Positions 25,649 to 34,321 of a stretch of DNA of 64,000 nucleotides are shown piece by piece; positions within the stretch are counted from its first letter, which is position 1; each line of letters begins with the position of its first letter. Made by a program: the position numbers and the translations under genes. The stretch is taken from positions 314,203 through 378,202 of the forward strand of contig NZ_LS991316.1 of NCBI RefSeq assembly GCF_900499005.1, written 5' to 3'. The notes below the pieces were generated by a model, which was not told the origin of the DNA, searched no databases, and saw only the letters and a program-made list of their open reading frames with translations. The stretch comes from Actinomyces culturomici. Its GTDB lineage: Bacteria; Actinomycetota; Actinomycetes; Actinomycetales; Actinomycetaceae.

Positions 25649-26797
25649 ATGTCCACCACCCCAGCACCCCAGGCGAAGCGCCCGACCCGTCGGCGCCGCT
25701 CAGGATCCTTCATCGGCGCCTACGGGCTTCTTCTCCTGGCGGTCCTCCTCTTCATCGCGTTCTCCGTGATGATGCCGAACACCTTCCTCACGCAGGGGAA
25801 CTTCAATGCGATCCTCTCCGCGAACACGATCCCCGCGATCCTCGCGCTCGGCGCGATGATCCCGATCGCCACCGGCAAGTTCGACGTCTCGATCGGCTAC
25901 ACCCTCGGCATGGCGCACGTCCTCATGATGGTGCTCGTCGTCAACGGCACCCCGTGGTGCCTCGCGGCGATCCTCGTCATCGCGGGCACGACCGTCGTCG
26001 GCGTCGCCAACGGCCTCCTCGTCGAGCTCGGCAAGATCGACTCCTTCGTCGCGACCCTCGGCACGGGTTCCGTCCTCTACGCGATCACGGGCGCGATCAC
26101 CAACGGCGCCCGCATCGTTCCCGGGCCCGACGGCCTTCCGGCGGGATTCACCGATCTCTACGACTCGAAGCTCGCCGGGATCCCCGTCTCGGCGTGGTAC
26201 GTCGCGATCATCGCGATCGTCCTGTGGATCGTGCTCGAGCGCACGCCCCTCGGCCGCTACTTCTACGTCCTCGGCTCGAACCAAAGGGCCGCCGACCTCA
26301 TCGGCCTCCCCTCGCGCCGCTACTCGGTCTACGCATTCGCCACCTGCTCCTTCCTCGTCGGCGTCGCGGGCGTCCTCCTCGCCTCTCAGCAGCAGATCGG
26401 CAATCCGTCGGTCGGCGCCGAGTACATGCTCCCGTCCTTCGTCGCCGCGCTCCTCGGCTCGACCGTCATCAAGCCCGGCCGCCCGAACTCCGCGGGCACG
26501 ATCGTCGCCGTCGCCACCCTCGCGATCGGCCTCGCGGGCATCGGCCAGCTCGGCGCGAACTTCTGGGTCAACCCGCTCTTCAACGGCGTCACCCTCCTCA
26601 TCGCCGTCGGCCTCGCCGGCTGGAGCGCCCGCCGCAAGATCCTCGCCGGCCAGGCCGCCAACAAGGCCGTTGATCCCGGCATCCAGACCGCTTCGGTCTC
26701 CGGCGCCCTCACGCCCGAGTCCGAGCTCGCGGACACGCCCGGCCCCGTCACCCAGGCCGGTCCCGACCTCACCTCGAGCTCCGAGGAGCTCAAGTAG
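25649..26797 (+). CDS. Sugar ABC transporter permease (CUT2)
   Basis: A 382-residue inner-membrane permease of the RbsC/AraH family with about ten hydrophobic helices. Family landmarks are GKFDVSIGYTLGMAHV (the variant of the D-S-G membrane signature), KIDSFVATLGTGSVLYAITGAITNG and RTPLGRYFYVLGSNQRAADLIGL, the last contacting the ATPase. The C-terminal 40 residues are a polar tail beyond the normal end. It begins 17 bases after the ATPase stop with AGGAGA upstream, so it is co-transcribed. Confidence 0.92.
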   Translation: MSTTPAPQAKRPTRRRRSGSFIGAYGLLLLAVLLFIAFSVMMPNTFLTQGNFNAILSANTIPAILALGAMIPIATGKFDVSIGYTLGMAHVLMMVLVVNGTPWCLAAILVIAGTTVVGVANGLLVELGKIDSFVATLGTGSVLYAITGAITNGARIVPGPDGLPAGFTDLYDSKLAGIPVSAWYVAIIAIVLWIVLERTPLGRYFYVLGSNQRAADLIGLPSRRYSVYAFATCSFLVGVAGVLLASQQQIGNPSVGAEYMLPSFVAALLGSTVIKPGRPNSAGTIVAVATLAIGLAGIGQLGANFWVNPLFNGVTLLIAVGLAGWSARRKILAGQAANKAVDPGIQTASVSGALTPESELADTPGPVTQAGPDLTSSSEELK

Positions 26798-26899
26798 TCC
26801 AGCGGCCCGGAGGGCGAGAGCCCCCCGCCCGCGCCAGCAGTACCGACCCTCTGAACCGATCAACCCCGACACAGTTCGCACTAGAAGAAAGGCACCGCA

Positions 26900-28051
26900 A
26901 TGAAGCGTCGCCACCCCGCAGTCATCGGATGCGCAGTCCTCTTCTCCGCCGCCGTCGCCCTCACCGGCTGCTCGCGCGGCTCGGAGGCGAAGACCGCGTC
27001 CACCGACACCCAGTCCTCGGCCGCCTCCGGCTGCGCCGACGTCGTCGCGACCGCGAAGGCCGCTGTCGACAAGGCCGCAGGTAAGGACGCGGCCTGGGAC
27101 GGCCCGACGAGCGGTCCGAAGGCCCAGGAGGGCAAGACGGTCGTCTACGTCGCCCAGTCCATGCAGAACCCGGGAGTCGCCGGCGTCGCCGAGGGCCTCC
27201 AGGCGGCATCGGACACTATCGGATGGACCCTCAAGACCATCGACGGTCAGGGAACCCCGGCGGGCATTCAGAACGCCTTCAACCAGGCGCTCGCCCTCAA
27301 GCCGGACGGCATCATCATCGGCGGGTTCGATCCCAACACGACCGCCGACCAGGTGAACCAGGCGAACAGCGCGAACATCCCGCTGGTCGGCTGGCAGGCC
27401 CTCGCGACGCCCGGCCCCTCGGAGAGCCCGAAGCTCTTCTCGAACGTCACGACGAAGGTCGAGGACGTCGCGAAGATCTCCGCGGACTACATCATCGCCG
27501 AGTCGAACGGCAACGCCGGGGTCGTGATCTTCACGGACTCGTCGATCCCGTTCGCCGAGGGCAAGAGCCAGATGATCCAGAAGGAGCTCCAGACCTGCTC
27601 CTCGATCGAGGTCCTCAAGTACGACAACATCCCGCTCGCGGACGTCGCGAACCGCATGCCCACGGAGACGAGCGCCCTCATCAACAGCCTCGGCGACAAG
27701 TGGACGTACTCGGTCGCGATCAACGACGTCTACTTCGAGAACGCCGCCGCGGCCTTCCGCCAGGCCGGCCTCTCCTCGACGAGCGCGCCCGTGAACGTCG
27801 GCGCCGGCGACGGCGACGCCGCCGCCCTCACCCGCATCCGCAATGGCGAGTTCCAGAACGCGACGGTCCCCTCGCCGCTGCGCTCCGAGGGCTGGCAGAT
27901 CATCGACGAGCTCAACCGCGCGATGGCCGGCGAGGCGGCGTCCGGCTACGTCCCGCAGATCCACGTGTCGACGAAGGACAACGGCACGGCCGACAACTTC
28001 TGGGATCCGGCGGGCTACCAGGACGCCTACAAGGCGATCTGGGGCAAGTGA
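26900..28051 (+). CDS. Sugar ABC transporter substrate-binding lipoprotein
   Basis: A 383-residue periplasmic-binding-type protein (type I fold, as in ribose/galactose-binding proteins) anchored as a lipoprotein; the lipobox is ALTGC (Cys 24). A Ser/Ala-rich tether precedes KTVVYVAQSMQNPGVAGVAEGLQAA, typical of the first lobe, and PDGIIIGGFDP matches the second strand of the family. The real substrate is not readable. The genetic link to IclR and the dehydrogenase operon suggests a sugar acid or polyol. Confidence 0.9.
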   Translation: MKRRHPAVIGCAVLFSAAVALTGCSRGSEAKTASTDTQSSAASGCADVVATAKAAVDKAAGKDAAWDGPTSGPKAQEGKTVVYVAQSMQNPGVAGVAEGLQAASDTIGWTLKTIDGQGTPAGIQNAFNQALALKPDGIIIGGFDPNTTADQVNQANSANIPLVGWQALATPGPSESPKLFSNVTTKVEDVAKISADYIIAESNGNAGVVIFTDSSIPFAEGKSQMIQKELQTCSSIEVLKYDNIPLADVANRMPTETSALINSLGDKWTYSVAINDVYFENAAAAFRQAGLSSTSAPVNVGAGDGDAAALTRIRNGEFQNATVPSPLRSEGWQIIDELNRAMAGEAASGYVPQIHVSTKDNGTADNFWDPAGYQDAYKAIWGK

Positions 28052-28070
28052 TCCGATAGTCGTGTGCCGT

Positions 28071-28104
28071 CGGAGGGCCCGCGCCGCGAGGCGCGGGCCC
28101 TCCG
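28071..28104 (+). terminator. Terminator of the ABC operon
   Basis: CGGAGGGCCCGCGCC-GCGA-GGCGCGGGCCCTCCG forms a perfect 15-bp stem 20 bases after the binding-protein stop. Confidence 0.85.
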
Positions 28105-28264
28105 TGCTGCCAGTTGTCCGATATCCGTCGCGATTGCACGGATGACCTGGGCCGAAAGACCTGATTCCCGGTTCGAAAACGGTTCCGGTTCACGCTCTCA
28201 CGCCTAGACTTCAAAGAGCGGGCAAAGGGGCCCGCGCAGTCCTGGAGACGAAACGAGGGAAGCG

Positions 28265-30733
28265 ATGGCGCTCTCCTATGCATTCGGCGTCGGCGCGACG
28301 CCGCTCATCACATCCGAGTCCTCCTCCGCCGGCGGCGGGGAGGCGAACCTCATCCTGCCGGACCTGTCGAACACCCTGCTGAGGTGGGGACTCGACGGTC
28401 GGACTCTGCTCCTCGCCGGAGTCGTCGTGTGCCTTCTCGGCCTCGGCTTCGGCGTCCTCACCTTCATCAAGCTGAGGCAGCTGCCCGTCCATTCGTCGAT
28501 GCTCGACGTCGCCGAGCTCATCTACGCGACGTGCAAGGCCTACCTCGTCCGACAGGGGAGGTTCCTCCTCGTCCTGTGGGCCTTCATCACGGCGGTCATC
28601 GTCGTCTACTACAAGGTCCTCGTCGGCTTCGGCTGGGGGAAGGTCGCGATCGTCGTCGTTTTCTCCCTGCTCGGCATGGGCGGGTCCTTCTCGGTCGCGT
28701 GGTTCGGCATCCGTGTCAACACCTTCGCGAACGCGCGCACGGCCTTCGCGTCCCTGCGCGGCAAGCCCCACGAGGTCCATCGCATCCCGTTGCGCTCGGG
28801 CATGAGCATCGGCATGGTCCTCATCAGCCTCGAGCTCCTCATGATGCTCGTCATCCTCCTCTTCCTCCCGCACGACGTCGCCGGCGCCTGCTTCATCGGC
28901 TTCGCGATCGGCGAATCCCTCGGCGCCTCGGCCCTGCGCATCGCGGGCGGCATCTTCACGAAGATCGCCGACATCGGCGCCGACCTCATGAAGATCGTCT
29001 TCAAGATCGACGAGGACGACCCGCGCAACCCCGGCGTCATCGCCGACTGCACCGGCGACAACGCGGGCGACTCGGTCGGCCCGAGCGCCGACGGCTTCGA
29101 GACCTACGGCGTCACCGGCGTCGCCCTCGTCACCTTCGTCCTCCTCGCGGTGCCCGACGTCGCCCTGCAGGCGACGCTCCTCGTGTGGATCTTCACGGTC
29201 CGCGCGGCGATGATCCTCGCCGCCTGGGCGGCCTACGGGATCAACGGCGCGTGGGTGCGCTCGAAGTTCGGCGACGCCGACGAACTCGACTTCGAGCTGC
29301 CGCTCACGACCCTCGTGTGGCTCACCTCGATCCTCTGCATCGTCCTCGTCTACGCGACGACCTGGTTCGTCCTCGGCGGCCTCGGCGCGGGCCTGTGGCT
29401 GCGCCTCGCGACGATCATCACCTGCGGCACGCTGGCCGGCGCGCTCATCCCCGAGCTCGTCAAGGTCTTCACCTCGACCTCGTCGCAGCACGTCCGCGAG
29501 ACGGTCCGCTCCTCCCGTCAAGGCGGCGCGAGCCTCAACATCCTCTCCGGCGTCGTCGCCGGCTACTTCTCGGCCTTCTGGCTCGGCATCGCGATCGTCG
29601 GCCTCATGGGCGCGGCGTTCCTCCTCTCGAGCTTCGGGCTCGGCGACCTCATGGTCGCCCCCGCCGTCTTCGCCTTCGGCCTCGTCGCCTTCGGCTTCCT
29701 CGGCATGGGCCCCGTGACGATCGCCGTCGACTCCTACGGTCCGGTCACCGACAACGCGCAGTCCGTCTACGAGCTCTCCCGCATCGAGGACGTCCCCGAC
29801 GTCGAGGGCGAACTCAAGCGCGACTTCGACCTCGTGCCGCGCTGGGAGCGGGCGAAGTTCCTCCTCGAGGACAACGACGGCGCGGGCAACACCTTCAAGG
29901 CGACCGCGAAGCCCGTGCTCATCGGCACGGCGGTCGTCGGCGCGACGACGATGATCTTCTCGATCATCATCGGCCTCACCGACCACCTGACGACCGGCAT
30001 CGAGAACCTCTCGCTCATGCACGCCCCGTTCCTCCTCGGACTCATCACGGGCGGCGCGGTGATCTTCTGGTTCTCCGGCGCCTCGGTCCAGGCGGTGACG
30101 ACGGGCGCGAATCGCGCGGTCGCCTTCATTGAGGAGTCGATCCACCTCGACGCGGGCGCCGAGCGCGCGAGCGTCGAGGACTCGAAGCGGGTCGTCGACA
30201 TCTGCACGCAGTACGCGCAGCAGGGCATGCTGACGATCTTCCTCGCGGTGTTCTTCGCGACCCTGTCCTTCGCGTTCGTCGAGCCCTTCTTCTTCATCGG
30301 CTACCTCGTGTCGATCGCCCTGTTCGGCCTCTACCAGGCGATCTACATGGCGAACGCGGGCGGCGCCTGGGACAACGCGAAGAAGGTCGTCGAAGTCGAT
30401 CTCCACATGAAGGGCACAGCCCTCCACGACGCGTCGATCGTCGGCGACACCGTCGGCGACCCCTTCAAGGACACGTCGTCGGTGGCGCTCAACCCGATCA
30501 TCAAGTTCACGACGCTCTTCGGCCTCCTCGCCGTCGAGCTCGCCGTGAGCCTGTCCGCGCAGGGCCTCGGCGTGCTCGTCGCCGTCCTCGCGGGCGTCTT
30601 CTTCCTGCTCGCGCTCGTCTTCGTCCACCGCTCCTTCTACGGGATGCGGATTCCCGTCGCGGACGAGGAGGAGAGCGCGGCGATCGACGCCGGCGCGTCG
30701 ATCGAGTCGACCGGTGAGGAGGTCGTGCGATGA
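28265..30733 (+). CDS. hppA: Membrane-bound ion-translocating pyrophosphatase, divergent type
   Basis: An 822-residue protein with about 15-16 membrane helices that couples pyrophosphate hydrolysis to H+ or Na+ pumping. The active-site block DDPRNPGVIADCTGDNAGDSVG and the second block VDSYGPVTDNAQS are recognisable, as is GAWDNAKK near the C-terminus. The GNTFKA motif has Lys where K+-dependent enzymes have Ala, so a K+-independent enzyme is predicted. Divergences are clear: the DX7KXE segment reads DIGADLMKIVFKIDEDD, lacking the usual GKVE, and Cys-Thr replaces Asn-Val after VIAD. A TAGACT box lies near 28204. The stop overlaps the next ATG. Confidence 0.9.
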   Translation: MALSYAFGVGATPLITSESSSAGGGEANLILPDLSNTLLRWGLDGRTLLLAGVVVCLLGLGFGVLTFIKLRQLPVHSSMLDVAELIYATCKAYLVRQGRFLLVLWAFITAVIVVYYKVLVGFGWGKVAIVVVFSLLGMGGSFSVAWFGIRVNTFANARTAFASLRGKPHEVHRIPLRSGMSIGMVLISLELLMMLVILLFLPHDVAGACFIGFAIGESLGASALRIAGGIFTKIADIGADLMKIVFKIDEDDPRNPGVIADCTGDNAGDSVGPSADGFETYGVTGVALVTFVLLAVPDVALQATLLVWIFTVRAAMILAAWAAYGINGAWVRSKFGDADELDFELPLTTLVWLTSILCIVLVYATTWFVLGGLGAGLWLRLATIITCGTLAGALIPELVKVFTSTSSQHVRETVRSSRQGGASLNILSGVVAGYFSAFWLGIAIVGLMGAAFLLSSFGLGDLMVAPAVFAFGLVAFGFLGMGPVTIAVDSYGPVTDNAQSVYELSRIEDVPDVEGELKRDFDLVPRWERAKFLLEDNDGAGNTFKATAKPVLIGTAVVGATTMIFSIIIGLTDHLTTGIENLSLMHAPFLLGLITGGAVIFWFSGASVQAVTTGANRAVAFIEESIHLDAGAERASVEDSKRVVDICTQYAQQGMLTIFLAVFFATLSFAFVEPFFFIGYLVSIALFGLYQAIYMANAGGAWDNAKKVVEVDLHMKGTALHDASIVGDTVGDPFKDTSSVALNPIIKFTTLFGLLAVELAVSLSAQGLGVLVAVLAGVFFLLALVFVHRSFYGMRIPVADEEESAAIDAGASIESTGEEVVR

Positions 30734-31795
30734 GGATCGCGATCAAGTACGACGGCATTCAACTGACGAGCGCCGGAAGGGTCGGCGGCCACGAGGCCGC
30801 GGACACCCTCGTGCGGCGACTCCTGAGGATCTTCTCGGACTCCTTCGTCGTCTCGCCGGTCGCGCGCCGGTGCGACGGCTTCGACGCGGTTCCCCTCGAG
30901 ATGATCGATCCCGCCGAGGCGGTCGTCGTCGTCATGGATCCGCTTGACGCGCCGAACGTCTGGAGGGTCCTCTCCCAGTACGGCGAGGGCGACGTCGAGC
31001 CCCGGGTGATGAACTTCGTGTGGCGGTCGATGCCGCCGGATGCGCCGATCGAGAGGGTCGCGACCTTCGCGCTCTCGTGCGCGCTGTTCCCGACCTTCGC
31101 GAACGCGAACCGGACGGCGCACGAGATCCGCGAGTTCATGGACCGCTGGACGGTGAAGAAGATCGCCGACAAGGCGCGCCTCAACTGGGTGAATCTCGGA
31201 TTCCGCATCGATCACATCCGCCCGCGCGAGTACGCGGAGGTGCCGGTCGTCCTCTATCCGTCGATCTACGTGACCCCGGACAAGCGGCCCGACGACTTCT
31301 TCGCGGTCGTCGATCGGGTGCGCAAGCAGATCCCCCCTGCGCGTCGACATGCGCCTTCAGGAGGACAACCTCGTGTCCGAGAAGGCGATGGATTACGCCC
31401 GCAAGGAGTGGGTGTGGACCGGACCGTTGACGGCGACGCGCGAGTCCTACTGGTCGGCTCTCGCGCGGACGACCGCGTTCCTCGCGACGGCCGAGGACGT
31501 CTCCTACGGCCTCATGTACGTCGAGGCGCTCGGCGCGGGCGTCATCGGGATCCTCCCCGATAAGCCGTGGGCGCGGGCCCTCGTCCCCGAGGACTACCCC
31601 TTCGTCTTCCGCGATCTCGCGGAGGCCGAGACGATGCTCGCCCGGGCCCTGCGCGAGCCGGAGGCGTGCCGCAGGCAGCTCGACGAGGCGGCAGGCGGCT
31701 CCTTCGCCGAGTGGATCGCCGAGCATCACTCCGACGACGCCTTCGATCGAGCGATCCGGGCCGCGGTCGAGGAGTGGTTCGGGCCCGTCGGGTGA
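30730..31795 (+). pseudogene. Glycosyltransferase-like gene with a C-tract frameshift
   Basis: The first frame (MRIAIKYDGIQLTSAGRVGGHEAADTLVRRLLRIF...) runs to about 31336, and the rest (MRLQEDNLVSEKAMDYARKEWVW...) continues in another frame. Both join cleanly as KQIPLRVDMRLQEDN if one C is removed from the CCCCCC run at 31331-31336. The restored protein is about 354 residues. EDVSYGLMYVEALGAGVIGIL resembles the EALAAG acceptor motif of GT-B glycosyltransferases, but the assignment is tentative. It is coupled to hppA by an ATGA overlap. The indel could be an assembly error or phase variation in the homopolymer. Confidence 0.55.
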
Positions 31796-31915
31796 GTCCG
31801 CTCCGTCGGATGGGGCCCGTACGGGTGGGATGGCGCGCGGCGCTGCTCCCGCCTGGACGGGCCCCGTTCTCCGACCGGGCCGCTTCTCGAGATCGACGAG
31901 GGCGGGGCGGTGCTC

Positions 31916-32082
31916 CTACTTCGCGGGATAGGGGGTCGGCAGGTCCATTCCGCGCTTGTCCATGACCGATCGCAGAACGGTCGGGAAGTCGGAGATGATG
32001 CCGTCGGCGCCCGCGTCGATCTGCGCCGCCATCGTGTCCGGATCGTTGATCGTCCACGGGACGACGGCGAGGCCGGCGGCGT
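31916..32082 (-). pseudogene. 3' remnant of a glycerophosphodiester phosphodiesterase gene
   Basis: About 50 C-terminal residues read [41 protein letters not shown], matching the last strands of the GDPD TIM barrel (the VWTVNDPDxM...GVDGIxTDxP pattern). The N-terminal 200 or so residues, with the catalytic HRG and metal sites, are absent. The frame runs straight into antisense P-type ATPase sequence near 32070-32087. It cannot encode an active enzyme. Confidence 0.8.
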
Positions 32083-33181
32083 GCGCGTCGTCATGATCAC
32101 CGGGGACCACCCGACGAGCGTCGCGCGCATCGCCGCCGACCTTGGAATCGCCGACGAGGACGAAAGGGCCCTGTCGGGACTCGAACTCGACGCCCTCGAC
32201 GAGGCGGGCCTGCGCGAGGCCGCGAGGAGGACCTCCGTCTACGCGCGCGTCGCCCCCGAGCACAAGCTCCGCATCGTCGACGCCCTGCGCGCCGACGGGA
32301 GCGTTGTCGCGATGACGGGGGACGGAGTCAACGATGCCCAGCCCTCAAGGCCGCCGACATCGGCGTCGCCATGGGGGTCACCGGGACGGAGGTGACGAAG
32401 GAGGCGTCGACGATGATCCTCGGCGACGACGACTTCGCGACGATCGTCGCCGCGATCCGGCAAGGGCGCGCGATCTTCGACGACATCCGGAAGTTCATGC
32501 GCTATCTGCTCAGCTCGAACATGGGGGAGATCGTCACGGTCTTCGCGGGCATCGTCCTCGCGGACGCCCTCGGCATCCGCGGCGCCGCGGATGCCGGCCT
32601 CGCCGTGCCGATCCTCGCGGTGCAGATCCTGTGGATCAATCTCGTCACCGACTCGGCGCCCGCGCTCGCGATGGGCGTCGATCCGGAGACGGAGGACGTC
32701 ATGGCCCGCCCACCCAGGGGGGTGCGGCGATCGGATCGTCGACCGCGCGATGTGGGCGAGGATCCTCGTCATCGGCGCCGTCATGGGCCTGGTCTCTCTC
32801 GCGGTCCTCGACCTCCTCCTGCCCGAGGGGCTCCTCCCGTCTTCGCTCGCTCCCGGCGGGACGACGGATCTGCGGACGGCCCGCACCGCAGCCTTCACGA
32901 CGCTCGTCCTCGCCCAGCTCTTCAACGCCCTCAACTCCCGCTCCGATCTGCGATCGGCCTTCGTCGGGATCTTCGATAACCGGTGGCTCTGGGGCGCGAT
33001 CGGCATCGGCGTCATCGCCCAAATCGCGGTCGTCCACCTTCAGATTCTCCAGGCGGCGTTCGCGACCTCGTCGCTCAGCGCCGCCCAATGGGCGGTGTGC
33101 GCCGGGGCGGCGTCCCTCGTCCTGTGGATCGAAGAGGCCGTGAAGGCGGTGCGCCGCGCGGTCCGCCGGTCCGCACGCTGA
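32071..33181 (+). pseudogene. 3' remnant of a cation-transporting P-type (P2) ATPase, frameshifted
   Basis: The gene begins mid-domain at [27 protein letters not shown] and keeps the hinge MTGDGVND, but the phosphorylation DKTGT site and all N-terminal helices are gone. A one-base loss near 32345 (NDAPALKAAD restored) and an indel at the G-run near 32715 break the remaining C-terminal half. That half contains [16 protein letters not shown] and [16 protein letters not shown], typical of calcium-type ATPases. With the antisense GDPD remnant it marks a deletion that removed the 5' halves of two divergent genes. Confidence 0.85.
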
Positions 33182-33266
33182 GAACGCGGAGCGTCGAGGG
33201 CCGCACCGGCTCAAGCTTGTCGCGGGGCGCCGTCGCGCCCCGACGCATCCATTCGGGGAGGAACGC

Positions 33267-34238
33267 ATGATCAGGGTCGCGATCAACGGCTACGGCAATC
33301 TCGGACGCGGCGTCGAGAGGGCCGTGAAGAAGAACGCGGACATGGAGCTCGTCGTCGTATTCACACGGCGCGACCCCGCGTCCCTCGAGACGCTCGGCGC
33401 ACCCGTCGCGAGCGTCGACGAGATGCCCGAATGGGCCGACCGCGTCGATGTCTGCCTCAATTGCGGGGGGTCCGCGACGGACCTCGCCACCCAGGGGCCG
33501 GCGACCGCCGCCTTCTTTTCGACGGTCGACTCCTTCGACACGCACGCCCGCATCCCCGAGCACTTCGCCGCCCTCGACGCGGCGTCCCGCGAAGCGGGCA
33601 CCCTCGCCCTCATCTCGACCGGCTGGGATCCGGGCCTCTTCTCGATGCTCCGCGTCCTCGGCGACGCGGTCCTGCCCGACGGCGCGTCGACGACTTTCTG
33701 GGGGCCCGGCGTCTCCCAGGGCCACTCGGATGCGATCCGCCGGATCGACGGGGTCCTCGATGCCCGCCAGTACACGCTTCCCGTCGCCGACACGGTCGAG
33801 GCCGTCAAACAAGGGCTCGAGGTCGAACTCACCACCCGCTCGATGCACACGCGCGACTGCTACGTCGTCGCCGCAGACGGCGCCGATCTCGAGCGCATCG
33901 AGCGCGAGATCATCGAGATGCCGAACTACTTCGCCGACTACGACACGACCGTGACCTTCATCAGCGCCGAGGAGATGGCGGCCGAGCACGCGGGTCTCCC
34001 GCACGGCGGGACCGTCATCCGTCGTGGCGAGACGTCCGACGGCGTCGGCCAGAGGATCGGCTTCGATCTCGCCCTCGACTCCAACCCCGAGTTCACCGGC
34101 TCGGTCCTCGCGGCGATGGGCCGGGCCGTCGCCCGCATGGCCGCGCGCGGTGAGATCGGCGCCCGCACCGTCTTCGACCTCACCCTCGCCGACCTCTCGA
34201 GCAAGGACCCGGAGGAACTGCGCGCCCACTGGCTCTGA
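33267..34238 (+). CDS. ddh: meso-diaminopimelate D-dehydrogenase
   Basis: Makes meso-2,6-diaminopimelate directly from tetrahydrodipicolinate by NADPH-dependent reductive amination. The 323-residue length and motifs fit: VAINGYGNLGRGVERAV (cofactor), VFTRRDP, CLNCGGSATDL, SFDTHARIPEHF, STGWDPGLFSMLR, WGPGVSQGHSDAIRRIDGV, SNPEFTGSVLAAMGRA. The RRDP motif supports NADPH use. It is followed by a strong terminator and lies convergent to a lysine-type permease gene. dapD and dapC are also in this window. Confidence 0.94.
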   Translation: MIRVAINGYGNLGRGVERAVKKNADMELVVVFTRRDPASLETLGAPVASVDEMPEWADRVDVCLNCGGSATDLATQGPATAAFFSTVDSFDTHARIPEHFAALDAASREAGTLALISTGWDPGLFSMLRVLGDAVLPDGASTTFWGPGVSQGHSDAIRRIDGVLDARQYTLPVADTVEAVKQGLEVELTTRSMHTRDCYVVAADGADLERIEREIIEMPNYFADYDTTVTFISAEEMAAEHAGLPHGGTVIRRGETSDGVGQRIGFDLALDSNPEFTGSVLAAMGRAVARMAARGEIGARTVFDLTLADLSSKDPEELRAHWL

Positions 34239-34260
34239 CGCCCCGGCTCCGACAACGTCG

Positions 34261-34293
34261 CGCCCCGCCCTCGTCGATGACGAGGACGGGGCG
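34261..34293. terminator. Bidirectional terminator between ddh and the permease gene
   Basis: CGCCCCGCCCTCGTC-GAT-GACGAGGACGGGGCG forms a 15-bp stem with one mismatch between two convergent genes. Each arm is a copy of the dispersed GACGAGG-CGGGGC motif discussed in the findings. Confidence 0.8.
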
Positions 34294-34321
34294 GCGCGTT
34301 CGCATGAGGGGAGGGGAGGAG

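Noticed and set aside
28150..28190. tRNA-like GGTTCGAA sequence
   Set aside because: The TTCGA motif has no acceptor or anticodon arms around it; no cloverleaf can be drawn.
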